This document shows, in pieces, positions 1 to 8,383 of a stretch of DNA of 64,000 nt. The position numbers and the translations under genes were made by a program. Location of the stretch: positions 379,676-443,675 of the forward strand of contig NZ_NJGY01000001.1 in the NCBI RefSeq assembly GCF_002250505.1. Direction: 5' to 3'. This DNA comes from Janthinobacterium sp. PC23-8. GTDB lineage: Bacteria > Pseudomonadota > Gammaproteobacteria > Burkholderiales > Burkholderiaceae_D. The notes beneath the pieces were generated by a model. The model had not been told where the DNA came from. It saw nothing but the letters and a program-made list of their open reading frames with translations, and did not search any database. Numbering within the stretch: position 1 is the stretch's first letter; each line of letters opens with the position of its first letter.

Positions 1-157
1 GATGTACCAGTGCGTGAAAGTGACCCTGCTGGCCAGCCTGAACGGCTACGCACCGGCGCTGGCCGTCGAGTTCGGCCGCAAGGTGATTTCGGCCACCGAG
101 CGCCCATCGTTCAGCGAACTGGAACGCCACGTGCGCCAGGTCAAGACGCGCAACTGA
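1..157 (+). CDS. 3' end of an unidentified protein (partial)
   Basis: An open frame enters from the left edge (codons in phase with base 2) and stops with TGA at 155-157. The 52 visible codons have the codon use of the neighbouring genes and end in a basic tail (VRQVKTRN). The fragment is too short and featureless for me to assign a family. It converges on the DUF4153 gene, leaving only 6 bp between the stop codons. The start lies outside the window. Confidence 0.55.
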   Translation, partial: MYQCVKVTLLASLNGYAPALAVEFGRKVISATERPSFSELERHVRQVKTRN

Positions 158-163
158 CACAGG

Positions 164-1984
164 TTACTGTTCCGGACAGCTGGCCTCCTGCTCGTTGTAC
201 ACGATCATCGGCACGCGCTGGCCGTCCACTTCCAGCTCGCGCACTTTCGGCGGCACCAGCGCGAATTGGCCGGCCTGCAGCTTTTCACGCAGCGGCCCGC
301 AGCGCAGGGTCTCGCTGCGGATCTGCGCCCGCGCATACCAGCCGCCCGCTTCCTTTTCCGCCAGCAAGACCGACGTGGCGCGCGGATCATTGCTGATCAA
401 CAGCACTTCCTGGCGGCCATCGCCGTCGAAATCAAGCACATAGGCGTCGCACTGCTGCCCCGCCCGTTTCAGACAGGCGGGCAGCCGCCAGCCTGGACCG
501 GCCTCGCTCCAGTCCTGTTGCAAAAAGCTGGCCGGCAATGTGGCGCTGGCCGGGCGCACGGTCAGGTTGATCGCCACATCACTCAACGCCCCTGTGTCAT
601 CGAAACGGTTTTCGCGCTTGAGCACGGCCTCGGCGCGCGCGCGGATCACGGCCGCGTCCGGCCCCGTGCGGTTGGCGAGTTGCTGCAAGGCCGCCTGGCC
701 ATAGCGGGCGCCCTGGAAACGCAGGTACTCGAAGTCGAACTTGTCGACGCTGACCTTGCCGTCATTCAAGCGCGCCATCTGGCTGGCCACCGACAGGCGG
801 GCCGGGTCCATCAGCGGCGAAAACAGCGCCAGCATCACCAGCAAGGTAATGAACGCCGTGCCGACGTTGACATTGGCGATCCAGTTGAGCCAGTCGCCAT
901 ACTTGCTGGCGGCCCAGGCATAACCTGTCGCATAACAACTGGCGACCAGCAGGCAGGCGCCGGCGATAATGCGCTCGGAGGTCCAGCCATGCGCCATCAC
1001 GCGCAGTATCAGGGCGTAGATGGCGATGCCGACCAGCCAGGGCAACAGCAGGCACGACAGGCGCGTGCCGAAGCGGATGCCGCGCGCCACGCCCAGGCCC
1101 GCCTGGCCATTCTGGAAGGCGGCGTTGATCAGCACCACCAGCAAGCCCGCCATGCCCAGCAGCACGGAGGCCGCATGGCGCGTGGCCCACAGGCGCTCGA
1201 AGCCGATAAAAGGCAGGGTCAGCAGAAAACCCGCCACCAGCACGGCGGCGATCGGCATCAGCCACGACAGCAGCACCAGCAGCAAGGTGCGAATCCCGCG
1301 CACGATGGAGGGGCGCACATCGGTGATATGGATGGCAAACGAGAAGGCAAAGCACAGCACGGGAATCACGAACCAGGCCTGGCCCAGCAGCCTTTTCAAA
1401 AAATCCAGTTTGATCAGCAGGAACAACTGCCCGCCCAGCCACAGCACCAGCACCAGCACCGCCACGAACAGCAGGGAAAACACTAACTGGATGCCGAGCT
1501 TCCAGGCGACTTCAAAATACGTCGGATAGCTGGCCAGGCGGCGCCCGTCCTGCGCGCTGGCCAGCACCAGCGCGTGGGCAATATAGCAGCCCACCACGCA
1601 AAAACCGAACAGCTGCGCCGAAATCACCCGCAGTGGCGCACCGGGCTTGTAGTTGCCCCATATAAAATGCTCGCCGCCACGCGACACATCGTGCAGCGCC
1701 AGCATGGCCAATACCAGCGCCGCGCCCGTCATCCACAGCCCGATGCGGCGCGGCGACAGATGGCCCAGGCTGGATACCAGCAGCACCGGCAGCAGCAAGC
1801 CCGCCAGCATCAGCGGCGCCAGCAGCCAGGGTTCGGTGGCGGGCCAGGCCCTGGCCTGCGCCGCGCCGTAGAGCCAGTACAACAACAAGCCTTGCAGCAC
1901 GCCCGCGAGCAGGCGCGCGACGGCGATGCGCGGCGCGACCACCGGATCGAGTAAAACAGTCGGGTTGCCAGTTGTGGCTTGCAT
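164..1984 (-). CDS. DUF4153-type polytopic membrane protein
   Basis: A 606-residue protein whose first roughly 400 residues are a run of about eleven hydrophobic segments. It ends in a soluble domain of about 200 residues with a VLDFDGDGRQE-type acidic loop, which resembles a Ca-binding or FG-GAP-like motif. The membrane part has the look of the DUF4153 family (conserved GNYKPGAP and LPFIGFERLW regions). The function of that family is not established. The ATG at 1984 is preceded by AAGGAC at a good distance. It is divergent from the small secreted gene at 2091. The membrane core with a C-terminal, probably periplasmic, domain suggests an envelope role, but this is inference. Confidence 0.75.
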   Translation of the reverse strand: MQATTGNPTVLLDPVVAPRIAVARLLAGVLQGLLLYWLYGAAQARAWPATEPWLLAPLMLAGLLLPVLLVSSLGHLSPRRIGLWMTGAALVLAMLALHDVSRGGEHFIWGNYKPGAPLRVISAQLFGFCVVGCYIAHALVLASAQDGRRLASYPTYFEVAWKLGIQLVFSLLFVAVLVLVLWLGGQLFLLIKLDFLKRLLGQAWFVIPVLCFAFSFAIHITDVRPSIVRGIRTLLLVLLSWLMPIAAVLVAGFLLTLPFIGFERLWATRHAASVLLGMAGLLVVLINAAFQNGQAGLGVARGIRFGTRLSCLLLPWLVGIAIYALILRVMAHGWTSERIIAGACLLVASCYATGYAWAASKYGDWLNWIANVNVGTAFITLLVMLALFSPLMDPARLSVASQMARLNDGKVSVDKFDFEYLRFQGARYGQAALQQLANRTGPDAAVIRARAEAVLKRENRFDDTGALSDVAINLTVRPASATLPASFLQQDWSEAGPGWRLPACLKRAGQQCDAYVLDFDGDGRQEVLLISNDPRATSVLLAEKEAGGWYARAQIRSETLRCGPLREKLQAGQFALVPPKVRELEVDGQRVPMIVYNEQEASCPEQ

Positions 1985-2090
1985 GGATGTCCTTATGGTC
2001 TGCTACGGTATTGTTCGGGCATTATTGCATTTCGCTATGCCTGCCTCAAGCCGGCGATGCACACTACCATCGTGAGTGAAGGGGGAAGCA

Positions 2091-2510
2091 ATGATGCGAA
2101 GATTGAAATTTTTGGCGCTGCTGTCATGGCTGGCGGCCGGTGCCGCGCAAGCCGAACTGGCCTGCGGCGACCTGCTGGCCAAGCTCAAGCACAAACCTGA
2201 CTACCTGGTCTATCAAGGTTGCAAACAGGAAGTAAATCTGCAGGACCAGCCCCTTGTCGCACGCTACCGGGTCGATGGCAGCCATGCCCTGCAGGCAGAA
2301 CGCTATCTGCGCAGCAGCTACGGTTTGCCTGAACTGAAACGCTATTGCTGCGCCTGGGACAGCTCGCCGCATTTCTGGCGCGACCGCCGCACCGGCATCG
2401 GCTACATGCTGGTGATGGCCTCGGGCGAGACACCGGTGCGCACACGCAAAGCCTGGGCGCAGATCGACCATTTCGAGCTCAATGTCAGCGCCTACGCACA
2501 CGATCCCTGA
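2091..2510 (+). CDS. Small secreted protein, DUF4952-like
   Basis: About 139 residues with a clear signal peptide (MMRRLKFLALLSWLAAGAAQA, cleaved near AQA-EL). The mature part carries CGDLLAKL, a GCK motif, a CC pair (RYCCAWD) and a terminal FELNVSAY strand, a pattern I associate with DUF4952 proteins of unknown function. Cysteines are paired as in an oxidised periplasmic protein. A GGGGGA ribosome-binding site at 2081-2086 favours ATG 2091 or 2094 over the in-frame GTG at 2076. No functional partner is apparent nearby. Confidence 0.7.
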   Translation: MMRRLKFLALLSWLAAGAAQAELACGDLLAKLKHKPDYLVYQGCKQEVNLQDQPLVARYRVDGSHALQAERYLRSSYGLPELKRYCCAWDSSPHFWRDRRTGIGYMLVMASGETPVRTRKAWAQIDHFELNVSAYAHDP

Positions 2511-2600
2511 AGCCTGCATGCCAGTGCGTGCCTGGTCACCAGCACATGGCCCGGCATTTCCAGGGTGCCAGGCACGAGGGCATTACATATAGTCATGATT

Positions 2601-3818
2601 TTATGCCTTTTGCAGCGCCACCGCGCGCGCTTTTCCACCGACGCCGACTGCCGTAACGATCGCCAGGGCCTGGAACACGCCGATGAACACGAACACCAGC
2701 GCCGGCTGGTCGCCATCCATCAGCGCGCCGAACAGCAAGGGTCCCACGGCCAGGCCGCTGTCGAGCCCCGAGTACACCACGCCATACACGCGGCCGGTGG
2801 CGTTCGGTGGCGCCGCCGCGCGTATCATCAGGTCGCGCGACGGCCCCGCCACGCCGGACGTCAGGCCGATCGCGCCCATCAGCACCACCGCGCCCCAGGC
2901 CGGCACCAGACTCATGCCCAGCAGCACCGCCAGCAGCGCCGCCGCCGAAAAAGCAATCGCCACGTTGCGGTCAGGATGGGTGCTGCGCGCGCCGAGCACG
3001 CCGCCGGCGGCCATGCCGACCGCCGAGGCCAGCATATAGGCCGTATAGGCACTGGTGGCCAGCGCCAGGCTCATGCCATACAGTTTCACCAGCGCCACGC
3101 TGGCAAAGCTCTGGATGCCGCCCAGGGCAATGGCGGTAATAAAAAAGAAGGCAAAGCACATCCAGACGGCCGGCAGGCGTAAAAACGACAGCGTGCCTTC
3201 GGCAGGCAGGCCGCCTTTTGCCGGCGCGGCGCGGCTCTTCAAGGGCTCGGGGCGGATCGCATGGCGGTTCAGGAACAACACCAGCAGCACCCATAATGGC
3301 AATACGGACGCGCTCATCAAGGCCACCCGCCAGTCGTAATGGGTGGCCATGAAGGTCATGAACAGGGGTGCCAGCGCCCAGCCGATATTGCCGCTGATGC
3401 CATGCATGGAAAAACCATAGGCCACGCGGCCCGGCGAGACGCGCTGGTTCAAAATGGTGTAGTCGGCCGGATGAAACACGCTGTTGCCGGTGCCGGCCAG
3501 CATGGCGCCGAGCATCAGCCCGGTATAGCTGTGCGCCTGGGCCAGCGCCAGGGCCGATATTCCGAGCAGTAACATTCCTGCAAACAGCACGGCGCGCGCG
3601 CCGAAGCGATCGACCACGAAGCCGGCCAGCGCCTGGCCCACGCCCGAGATAATGAAAAACACCGTCATCAACAGGCCCAGTTCGGCATAGCTGAGGTCGA
3701 AGGCGGGTTTCAACCAGACGAACAGGGCCGCCAGGATCAAGTGATAAAAGTGCGAGACACCGTGCGCCAGGCCCACCAGGCCGATCACGTGCGCGTCGCT
3801 GCGCAAGGTTGATGTCAT
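2601..3818 (-). CDS. MFS exporter, fosmidomycin-resistance (Fsr)-like
   Basis: A 405-residue major facilitator with 12 predicted membrane helices. The N-terminal signature (GLAHGVSHFYH, then LSYAELGLLMTVFF and FVVDRFGAR between helices 2 and 3) resembles Fsr and related drug exporters. The substrate cannot be read from the sequence. The ATG at 3818 is preceded by AGGGGAAG, which decides it over the upstream in-frame ATG at 3893. It is divergent from an AraC-type regulator with only 100 bp between them, and that spacer holds an inverted repeat. The regulator therefore probably controls this transporter. Confidence 0.8.
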   Translation of the reverse strand: MTSTLRSDAHVIGLVGLAHGVSHFYHLILAALFVWLKPAFDLSYAELGLLMTVFFIISGVGQALAGFVVDRFGARAVLFAGMLLLGISALALAQAHSYTGLMLGAMLAGTGNSVFHPADYTILNQRVSPGRVAYGFSMHGISGNIGWALAPLFMTFMATHYDWRVALMSASVLPLWVLLVLFLNRHAIRPEPLKSRAAPAKGGLPAEGTLSFLRLPAVWMCFAFFFITAIALGGIQSFASVALVKLYGMSLALATSAYTAYMLASAVGMAAGGVLGARSTHPDRNVAIAFSAAALLAVLLGMSLVPAWGAVVLMGAIGLTSGVAGPSRDLMIRAAAPPNATGRVYGVVYSGLDSGLAVGPLLFGALMDGDQPALVFVFIGVFQALAIVTAVGVGGKARAVALQKA

Positions 3819-3864
3819 GTCTTCCCCTGATTTATACTGGTCAGCTTGTAGTGTATGCAAATTG

Positions 3865-3885
3865 CTATCGCCTGTTTTCCGATAG
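3865..3885. promoter_or_regulatory. Inverted repeat between MFS and AraC-type genes (candidate operator)
   Basis: CTATCG (3865-3870) and CGATAG (3880-3885) are separated by 9 bases. A second palindrome, GAATG-A-CATTC, follows directly at 3885-3895. Both lie in the 100-bp divergent spacer and are the obvious candidates for regulator binding. Binding itself is inference. Confidence 0.35.
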
Positions 3886-3918
3886 AATGACATTCTTTAT
3901 CGATTTCCTGCCAAGCTG

Positions 3919-4719
3919 ATGGCTGTTCCCATTTTTCGCCATACCCGCATGTGTCCGCCGCGCGAAGCGCCCAGCGCGGCCATTCCCGTGACCATGATCG
4001 CGCGCGACCTGCAGCCCGACGAATTCCTGCTGCCGCACAGCCACCCCTGGGGCCAGGTCACGCTGGCGCTCGAAGGGGTGCTGCGCATTACCGCGCTGGG
4101 CAGCAGCTGGATCTTGCCGCCGATGCGCGCCATCTGGATCGCGCCGAATGTGGAACATGAAGTGACGATGCTCGAGAAAACCAGGCTGCGCCCCTTGTGC
4201 GTGCTGGCCGAGCGCGCACCGTTTGCCGGCCGCGACTGCAAGGTGCTGGAAGTGTCCAATCTGCTGCGCCAGCTGATCATGGCGCTCGAGCAGCTCGATC
4301 CGGGCCAGGAACCGACACGCGAAGCGCTGCTGGCCGAGCTGATCCTGGACGAACTGGCGCGCTCCGCCACGCGCCCCATCCGCGTGCCGCTACCGACCGA
4401 CAAGCGCCTGAAAACCCTGTGCGCCAGCCTGATCGACGAGCCCGGCTCCAACCAGACCCTGGAACACTGGGCGCAGGTGGTGGGCGCCTCCGAACGCACA
4501 CTGGCGCGGCTGTTCGAACGGGAACTGGGCTTGAGTTTCGGCCAGTGGCGCCAGCAGGTGCGCCTGGCCCACGCGGCGCCGCTGATCGCGCGCGGAGTGC
4601 CGCTGTCGCAAGTGGCCGAAGAACTGGGCTATGCCAGCCAGTCGGCCTTTTCGGCCATGTTCAAGAAAACCTTCGGCAGTTCGCCGTCGGCGTTTTTTGC
4701 GCAGCGAGAGCAGCGCTGA
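3919..4719 (+). CDS. AraC-family transcriptional regulator with cupin sensor
   Basis: A 266-residue protein. The N-terminal cupin-like domain (about residues 25-110) contains the HSHPWGQ motif expected in AraC-type sensor barrels. The C-terminal domain (about 165-260) has two helix-turn-helix units. The second carries the classic AraC signature (LSQVAEELGYASQSAFSAMFKKTFGSSPSAFF region). It is divergent from the MFS exporter and is most simply its local regulator, responding to an unknown small molecule. It converges on fliD with 4 bp between stops. Confidence 0.85.
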   Translation: MAVPIFRHTRMCPPREAPSAAIPVTMIARDLQPDEFLLPHSHPWGQVTLALEGVLRITALGSSWILPPMRAIWIAPNVEHEVTMLEKTRLRPLCVLAERAPFAGRDCKVLEVSNLLRQLIMALEQLDPGQEPTREALLAELILDELARSATRPIRVPLPTDKRLKTLCASLIDEPGSNQTLEHWAQVVGASERTLARLFERELGLSFGQWRQQVRLAHAAPLIARGVPLSQVAEELGYASQSAFSAMFKKTFGSSPSAFFAQREQR

Positions 4720-4723
4720 ATCA

Positions 4724-6100
4724 TCAAGCCATAAAGTCGAACAAGGAGCTTTTACCGGTATAGCCGGGCAGCACGGAACCGATGCCCGCCTGCTCCTGCG
4801 CCGAATACAGTTTCACCAGCGCTTCGGCCTGCGCCGTCAAGGTCTTGGCCAGCGCGGCCTTCTTGGTGTTCAGGCTGGTGATTTCCTTGCCCACCGTTTG
4901 CACTTCCTTGGTGATCAGGCTGCTGGTGCCCGTCAGTTCGCCGATCTTGCTGCCAAACTGATCGGCCACACCCTTGCCGTTATTGGTAAACAACTTGCTG
5001 ACGGCGTCGGGGTTGGCGTCGATGGCGGACTTGAGTTGCTTTTCATCCAGCACCAGTTCACCGCTCCTGCCCAGGGTCACGCCGGCGCTGGCCAGCACCG
5101 AGACCGGCACGCCATTGCTGGCCGTGCGCAGCACCTGCGACATCTGCGTGCCGACCTGTTTCAGAGCCGTATCGTATTTCAGGTCGCCATCTTGCAGACT
5201 TTGCATCTTGGTATTGAGCTCGTTGTAGGCTTTGACGAAGCTGGCGACATTGCTGGCGATCTGGCTGCTGTCCTTGGCCACCACCAGGTTCGTCTGCCCC
5301 TTGGCTTTCAACTCGACGGTGACACCGTCGATGGCGCTGGTCAAGGTGTTGCTGGCGCTGCTCACTTGCTTGCCGGCCACGGTGGCCAGCGCGTCCTGTG
5401 CGGCCATGGTCTGCCGCATGCCCTTGCTGGCGCTGGGCGAATAAGTGAGCAGATTGCTGATGGCCGCGTCGCCCGTCACGCTGATGCGCATGCTGTTGCC
5501 GGCGCCGCTCTTGCCGTTCAGGGTCAGGGTGTAACCGTCTTCGCCCTTGATCACGCTGGCGTCGACGCCGGCTTTTTTCAGCGCGGCGGCGATGCCGTCC
5601 AGGCTATTGTTGCTGCTGTCGATATCGAGCGTGATGGCCTTGCCGTCGCCGGCGGAAAACTGCTTGCCGTCAACACTGCCCAGCTCGATCCTGATCTGCG
5701 CCGTGGCGCCCGTGCCGATGGCCGTATTCGACGCCTTTTGCGCGCTGGTCGCCAGGGTCTGGCCCTGTGCCAATTGCTTCACATCAATGGCATAGCTGCC
5801 GCTGACGGCCTTGTCATTGGTCGTGGCTTTCAGCACGCCAGCCGTGCTGGAAGTGGCCGAGGTCGCCAGGCCGCTGCCGGCCATGTTCTGCGCCACGCCC
5901 TGGAATTTGGCCAGCGCCGATTGCAACTGACCCAGCGCCGACAATTTGGTCTGGTCGCGCGTCAGGTTGTTATTGAGTTTGGTGACGCCGGTATTTTGCG
6001 ACAGCATCTGCTTCTCGACCTTGGCATACACTTCGGCCGAGGGCGCTGTCTGGCTGGCCGTATTGGTATAGGGCTTGCTGGTGATGGTGGAGTTAAACAT
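4724..6100 (-). CDS. fliD: Flagellar filament cap protein FliD
   Basis: A 458-residue protein of FliD (HAP2) type. It has an N-terminal coil (KVEKQMLSQNTGVTKLNNNLTRDQTKL), the FliD_N region near residues 65-120 (YAIDVKQLAQGQTL), and a FliD_C region (TLTSAIDGVTVELK, then KSAIDANPDAVSKLF). A C-terminal coiled segment ends in SLFDFMA. FliD caps the growing flagellar filament and folds exported flagellin. The chosen ATG at 6100 (MFNSTI) follows GACGGGAA; an in-frame ATG lies at 6130. No fliS, fliT or fliC adjoins it, so this copy is detached from a flagellar operon. Confidence 0.85.
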   Translation of the reverse strand: MFNSTITSKPYTNTASQTAPSAEVYAKVEKQMLSQNTGVTKLNNNLTRDQTKLSALGQLQSALAKFQGVAQNMAGSGLATSATSSTAGVLKATTNDKAVSGSYAIDVKQLAQGQTLATSAQKASNTAIGTGATAQIRIELGSVDGKQFSAGDGKAITLDIDSSNNSLDGIAAALKKAGVDASVIKGEDGYTLTLNGKSGAGNSMRISVTGDAAISNLLTYSPSASKGMRQTMAAQDALATVAGKQVSSASNTLTSAIDGVTVELKAKGQTNLVVAKDSSQIASNVASFVKAYNELNTKMQSLQDGDLKYDTALKQVGTQMSQVLRTASNGVPVSVLASAGVTLGRSGELVLDEKQLKSAIDANPDAVSKLFTNNGKGVADQFGSKIGELTGTSSLITKEVQTVGKEITSLNTKKAALAKTLTAQAEALVKLYSAQEQAGIGSVLPGYTGKSSLFDFMA

Positions 6101-6282
6101 GGTATGGCATTCCCGTCCGTTGTCGATCACAACACACGGCTCAGCTCATCACCGCGCGCCCCGCAGAAAGCACGCCGCGCCGCGCATGGCGCAGCGGCGA
6201 GCTTCTGCCGATTGCTCATTATGCAGTATTACTGAATGATCAAAACAGCGAACAACGCTGTTTTTCCCTCACTACACCTATT

Positions 6283-6603
6283 CTAACGCATGAACTTGGA
6301 GATGGCGCTGGTGACCGCCATATCGAGCCGCATGAAGTTCAACCCCACCTTGAAGCCGGCACTGCTGAAGATGCAATGCGACACGCCGATGCGCGCTTCG
6401 ATGATATTGGGCTTGCCGTCAAAAAACAATTCGAACAGCACCTTGCCCTGCTTGCCGGCCTGCACCGGTTCAGCCACCACGGCAGACATGCCGCCCGGCC
6501 CCACATCGATGGTGCGCGCCGCCACCGGGCCGGCACCATCCATGATCAACATTGCCTTGGCGCGCAAGATCTTGCGCGCGCTCTGCCTTTGTTCTACTGA
6601 CAC
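6283..6603 (-). CDS. PilZ-domain protein (probable c-di-GMP receptor)
   Basis: A 106-residue stand-alone PilZ domain. The RxxxR motif is R6-QSA-R10. The second motif, normally (D/N)xSxxG, reads D33-V-G35-P-G-G38, so the serine is glycine. PilZ domains bind cyclic di-GMP and commonly tune motility or exopolysaccharide. The start is GTG at 6603, preceded by GAAGAG. It lies 182 bp upstream of fliD on the same strand, which suggests a motility link, though the gap is wide. The serine substitution may weaken ligand binding. Confidence 0.75.
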   Translation of the reverse strand: MSVEQRQSARKILRAKAMLIMDGAGPVAARTIDVGPGGMSAVVAEPVQAGKQGKVLFELFFDGKPNIIEARIGVSHCIFSSAGFKVGLNFMRLDMAVTSAISKFMR

Positions 6604-6732
6604 TGTATACGCTCTTCAAGAAATTCATTCCAATGCGCCACAACGGCACACCTGACTAGGGCGAATATTATAGTTCTAAATAGAAATTTCGTTTAACTCA
6701 GCATAAAATTATCAGTTTGACCACATCATTAT

Positions 6733-8112
6733 TTATTCATGATCGCGCAACTTGTTGAACGCCTCGTCGATACGCTCGACGGCAATCACCTTGATCCCCT
6801 CGATCGGCTGTTTGGGCAGATTCGACTTCGGAATCATGGCCAGGGTAAAGCCCAGCTTGGCCGCTTCACGCAAGCGCTCCTGGCCACGTGGCGCCGGCCG
6901 GATTTCACCGGCCAGCCCCACTTCGCCAAATACCACCAGGCCGCGCGGCAAGGGTTTGCTGCGCATCGATGAATTAATCGCCAGCAACACCGCCAGGTCG
7001 GCCGCCGGCTCCGTGATCTTCACGCCGCCGACTGCATTGATGAAGACGTCCTGGTCAAACGCGGCGATGCCCGCATGGCGGTGGGCCACGGCCAGCAGCA
7101 TGGCCAGTCGGTTCTGCTCCAGGCCGACGGACAGCCGGCGCGCATTGGGCAAATGGCTGGTATCGACCAGCGCCTGGATTTCCACCAGCAAGGGGCGCGT
7201 GCCTTCCTGCGTCACCATCACGCACGAACCCGGCACCTGGTTGTCATGCTGCGACAGGAACAGGGCCGAAGGATTCGACACGCCCTTCAGGCCTTTCTCC
7301 GTCATGGCGAACACGCCCAGTTCATTGACGGCGCCGAAGCGGTTCTTGATGGCGCGCACCAGGCGAAAGCTGGAATGGGCGTCGCCCTCGAAATACAGCA
7401 CCGTGTCGACGATATGCTCGAGCACGCGCGGGCCGGCCAGCGCGCCCTCTTTCGTCACGTGGCCAACCAGGATGATGGTCACGCCGGTCTGCTTGGCCGC
7501 GCGCGTCAGCTGCGCCGCGCATTCGCGCACCTGCGCCACCGAACCGGGCGCCGAGCTGAGCGCATCGGAATACACGGTCTGGATCGAGTCGATCACCACC
7601 ACTTCGGGTTTCAGGTCATGCAAGGTGGACAGGATTTTTTCCAGCTGGATCTCGGCCTGCAATTTCAGTTCCTTGGCGTCGATCGCCAGGCGCTTGGCGC
7701 GCAGCGCGATCTGCGCGCCCGACTCCTCGCCGCTGACATACAGCACGCGCTTGTGGTGCGACATATTGGCCAGCGCCTGCAGCAGCAAGGTGGACTTGCC
7801 GATGCCGGGGTCGCCGCCGATCAGCACCACGCCGCCGGCCACCATGCCGCCGCCGAGCACGCGGTCGAACTCTTCGATGCCGGTGCCGAAACGCGGCACG
7901 TCGATGGCGTCGATATCGTCGAGCGACAGCACCGGCGCCGTCTGCGCCAGCGACATGTGCTGCGGGTTCGAATAACGGTTATTGCCGGGCGCCGCCTCGG
8001 CCACCGTCTCGACCATGGTGTTCCATTGATTGCAGGAGGTGCACTGCCCCATCCATTTATTGCTGATGGCGCCGCAATCGCTGCAGGTGTAATTGGTCTT
8101 GGCTTTGGCCAT
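6733..8112 (-). CDS. radA: DNA repair protein RadA
   Basis: A 459-residue protein with all RadA features: an N-terminal four-cysteine zinc finger (CSDC ... CTSC, residues 8-25), Walker A GGDPGIGKST near residue 98, a Walker B VVVIDS strand, the RadA-specific KNRFG motif, and a C-terminal Lon-type domain. RadA is a hexameric helicase that extends recombination intermediates. ATG 8112 (MAKAKTNYTC) is chosen over an upstream in-frame ATG at 8184. It matches the usual RadA start and has AAGGCGA upstream. It is divergent from lplT. Confidence 0.95.
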   Translation of the reverse strand: MAKAKTNYTCSDCGAISNKWMGQCTSCNQWNTMVETVAEAAPGNNRYSNPQHMSLAQTAPVLSLDDIDAIDVPRFGTGIEEFDRVLGGGMVAGGVVLIGGDPGIGKSTLLLQALANMSHHKRVLYVSGEESGAQIALRAKRLAIDAKELKLQAEIQLEKILSTLHDLKPEVVVIDSIQTVYSDALSSAPGSVAQVRECAAQLTRAAKQTGVTIILVGHVTKEGALAGPRVLEHIVDTVLYFEGDAHSSFRLVRAIKNRFGAVNELGVFAMTEKGLKGVSNPSALFLSQHDNQVPGSCVMVTQEGTRPLLVEIQALVDTSHLPNARRLSVGLEQNRLAMLLAVAHRHAGIAAFDQDVFINAVGGVKITEPAADLAVLLAINSSMRSKPLPRGLVVFGEVGLAGEIRPAPRGQERLREAAKLGFTLAMIPKSNLPKQPIEGIKVIAVERIDEAFNKLRDHE

Positions 8113-8305
8113 GGGGAAGTTCGCCTTAAAATAACTGGTTATATATACAGTATATACAATCGCGCTCACGGCGTCACGCGGCATTCAATACCGAGCATTT
8201 GATCGGATACGCCTTGCGGACCTTGCTGCCATTTATAAAATATTCATGAATATAAACATTTTTACTATGACAAAGGTTTAACGGCGTCTTAAGTATTTCC
8301 GCCAG

Positions 8306-8342
8306 AACGGCCCCGCCCAAACTTGGGGGTAGCCGTTTTTTC
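8306..8342 (+). terminator. Rho-independent terminator hairpin upstream of lplT
   Basis: AACGGC (8306-8311) pairs with GCCGTT (8332-8337). An inner CCCAA/TTGGG stem (8316-8320 with 8323-8327) and a T-run (8336-8341) complete an intrinsic terminator on the plus strand. No plus-strand gene ends here, because radA lies on the minus strand. The hairpin sits 41 bp before the lplT start. It therefore terminates either a short RNA or a leader transcript of lplT. Confidence 0.7.
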
Positions 8343-8383
8343 GTGGTATAAAGCAAGCCAGATATGATTTCAGGCAATCCAGA

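Noticed and set aside
8267..8281. Tiny ORF MTKV in the lplT leader
   Set aside because: Four codons without a ribosome-binding site; no sign of a leader peptide.
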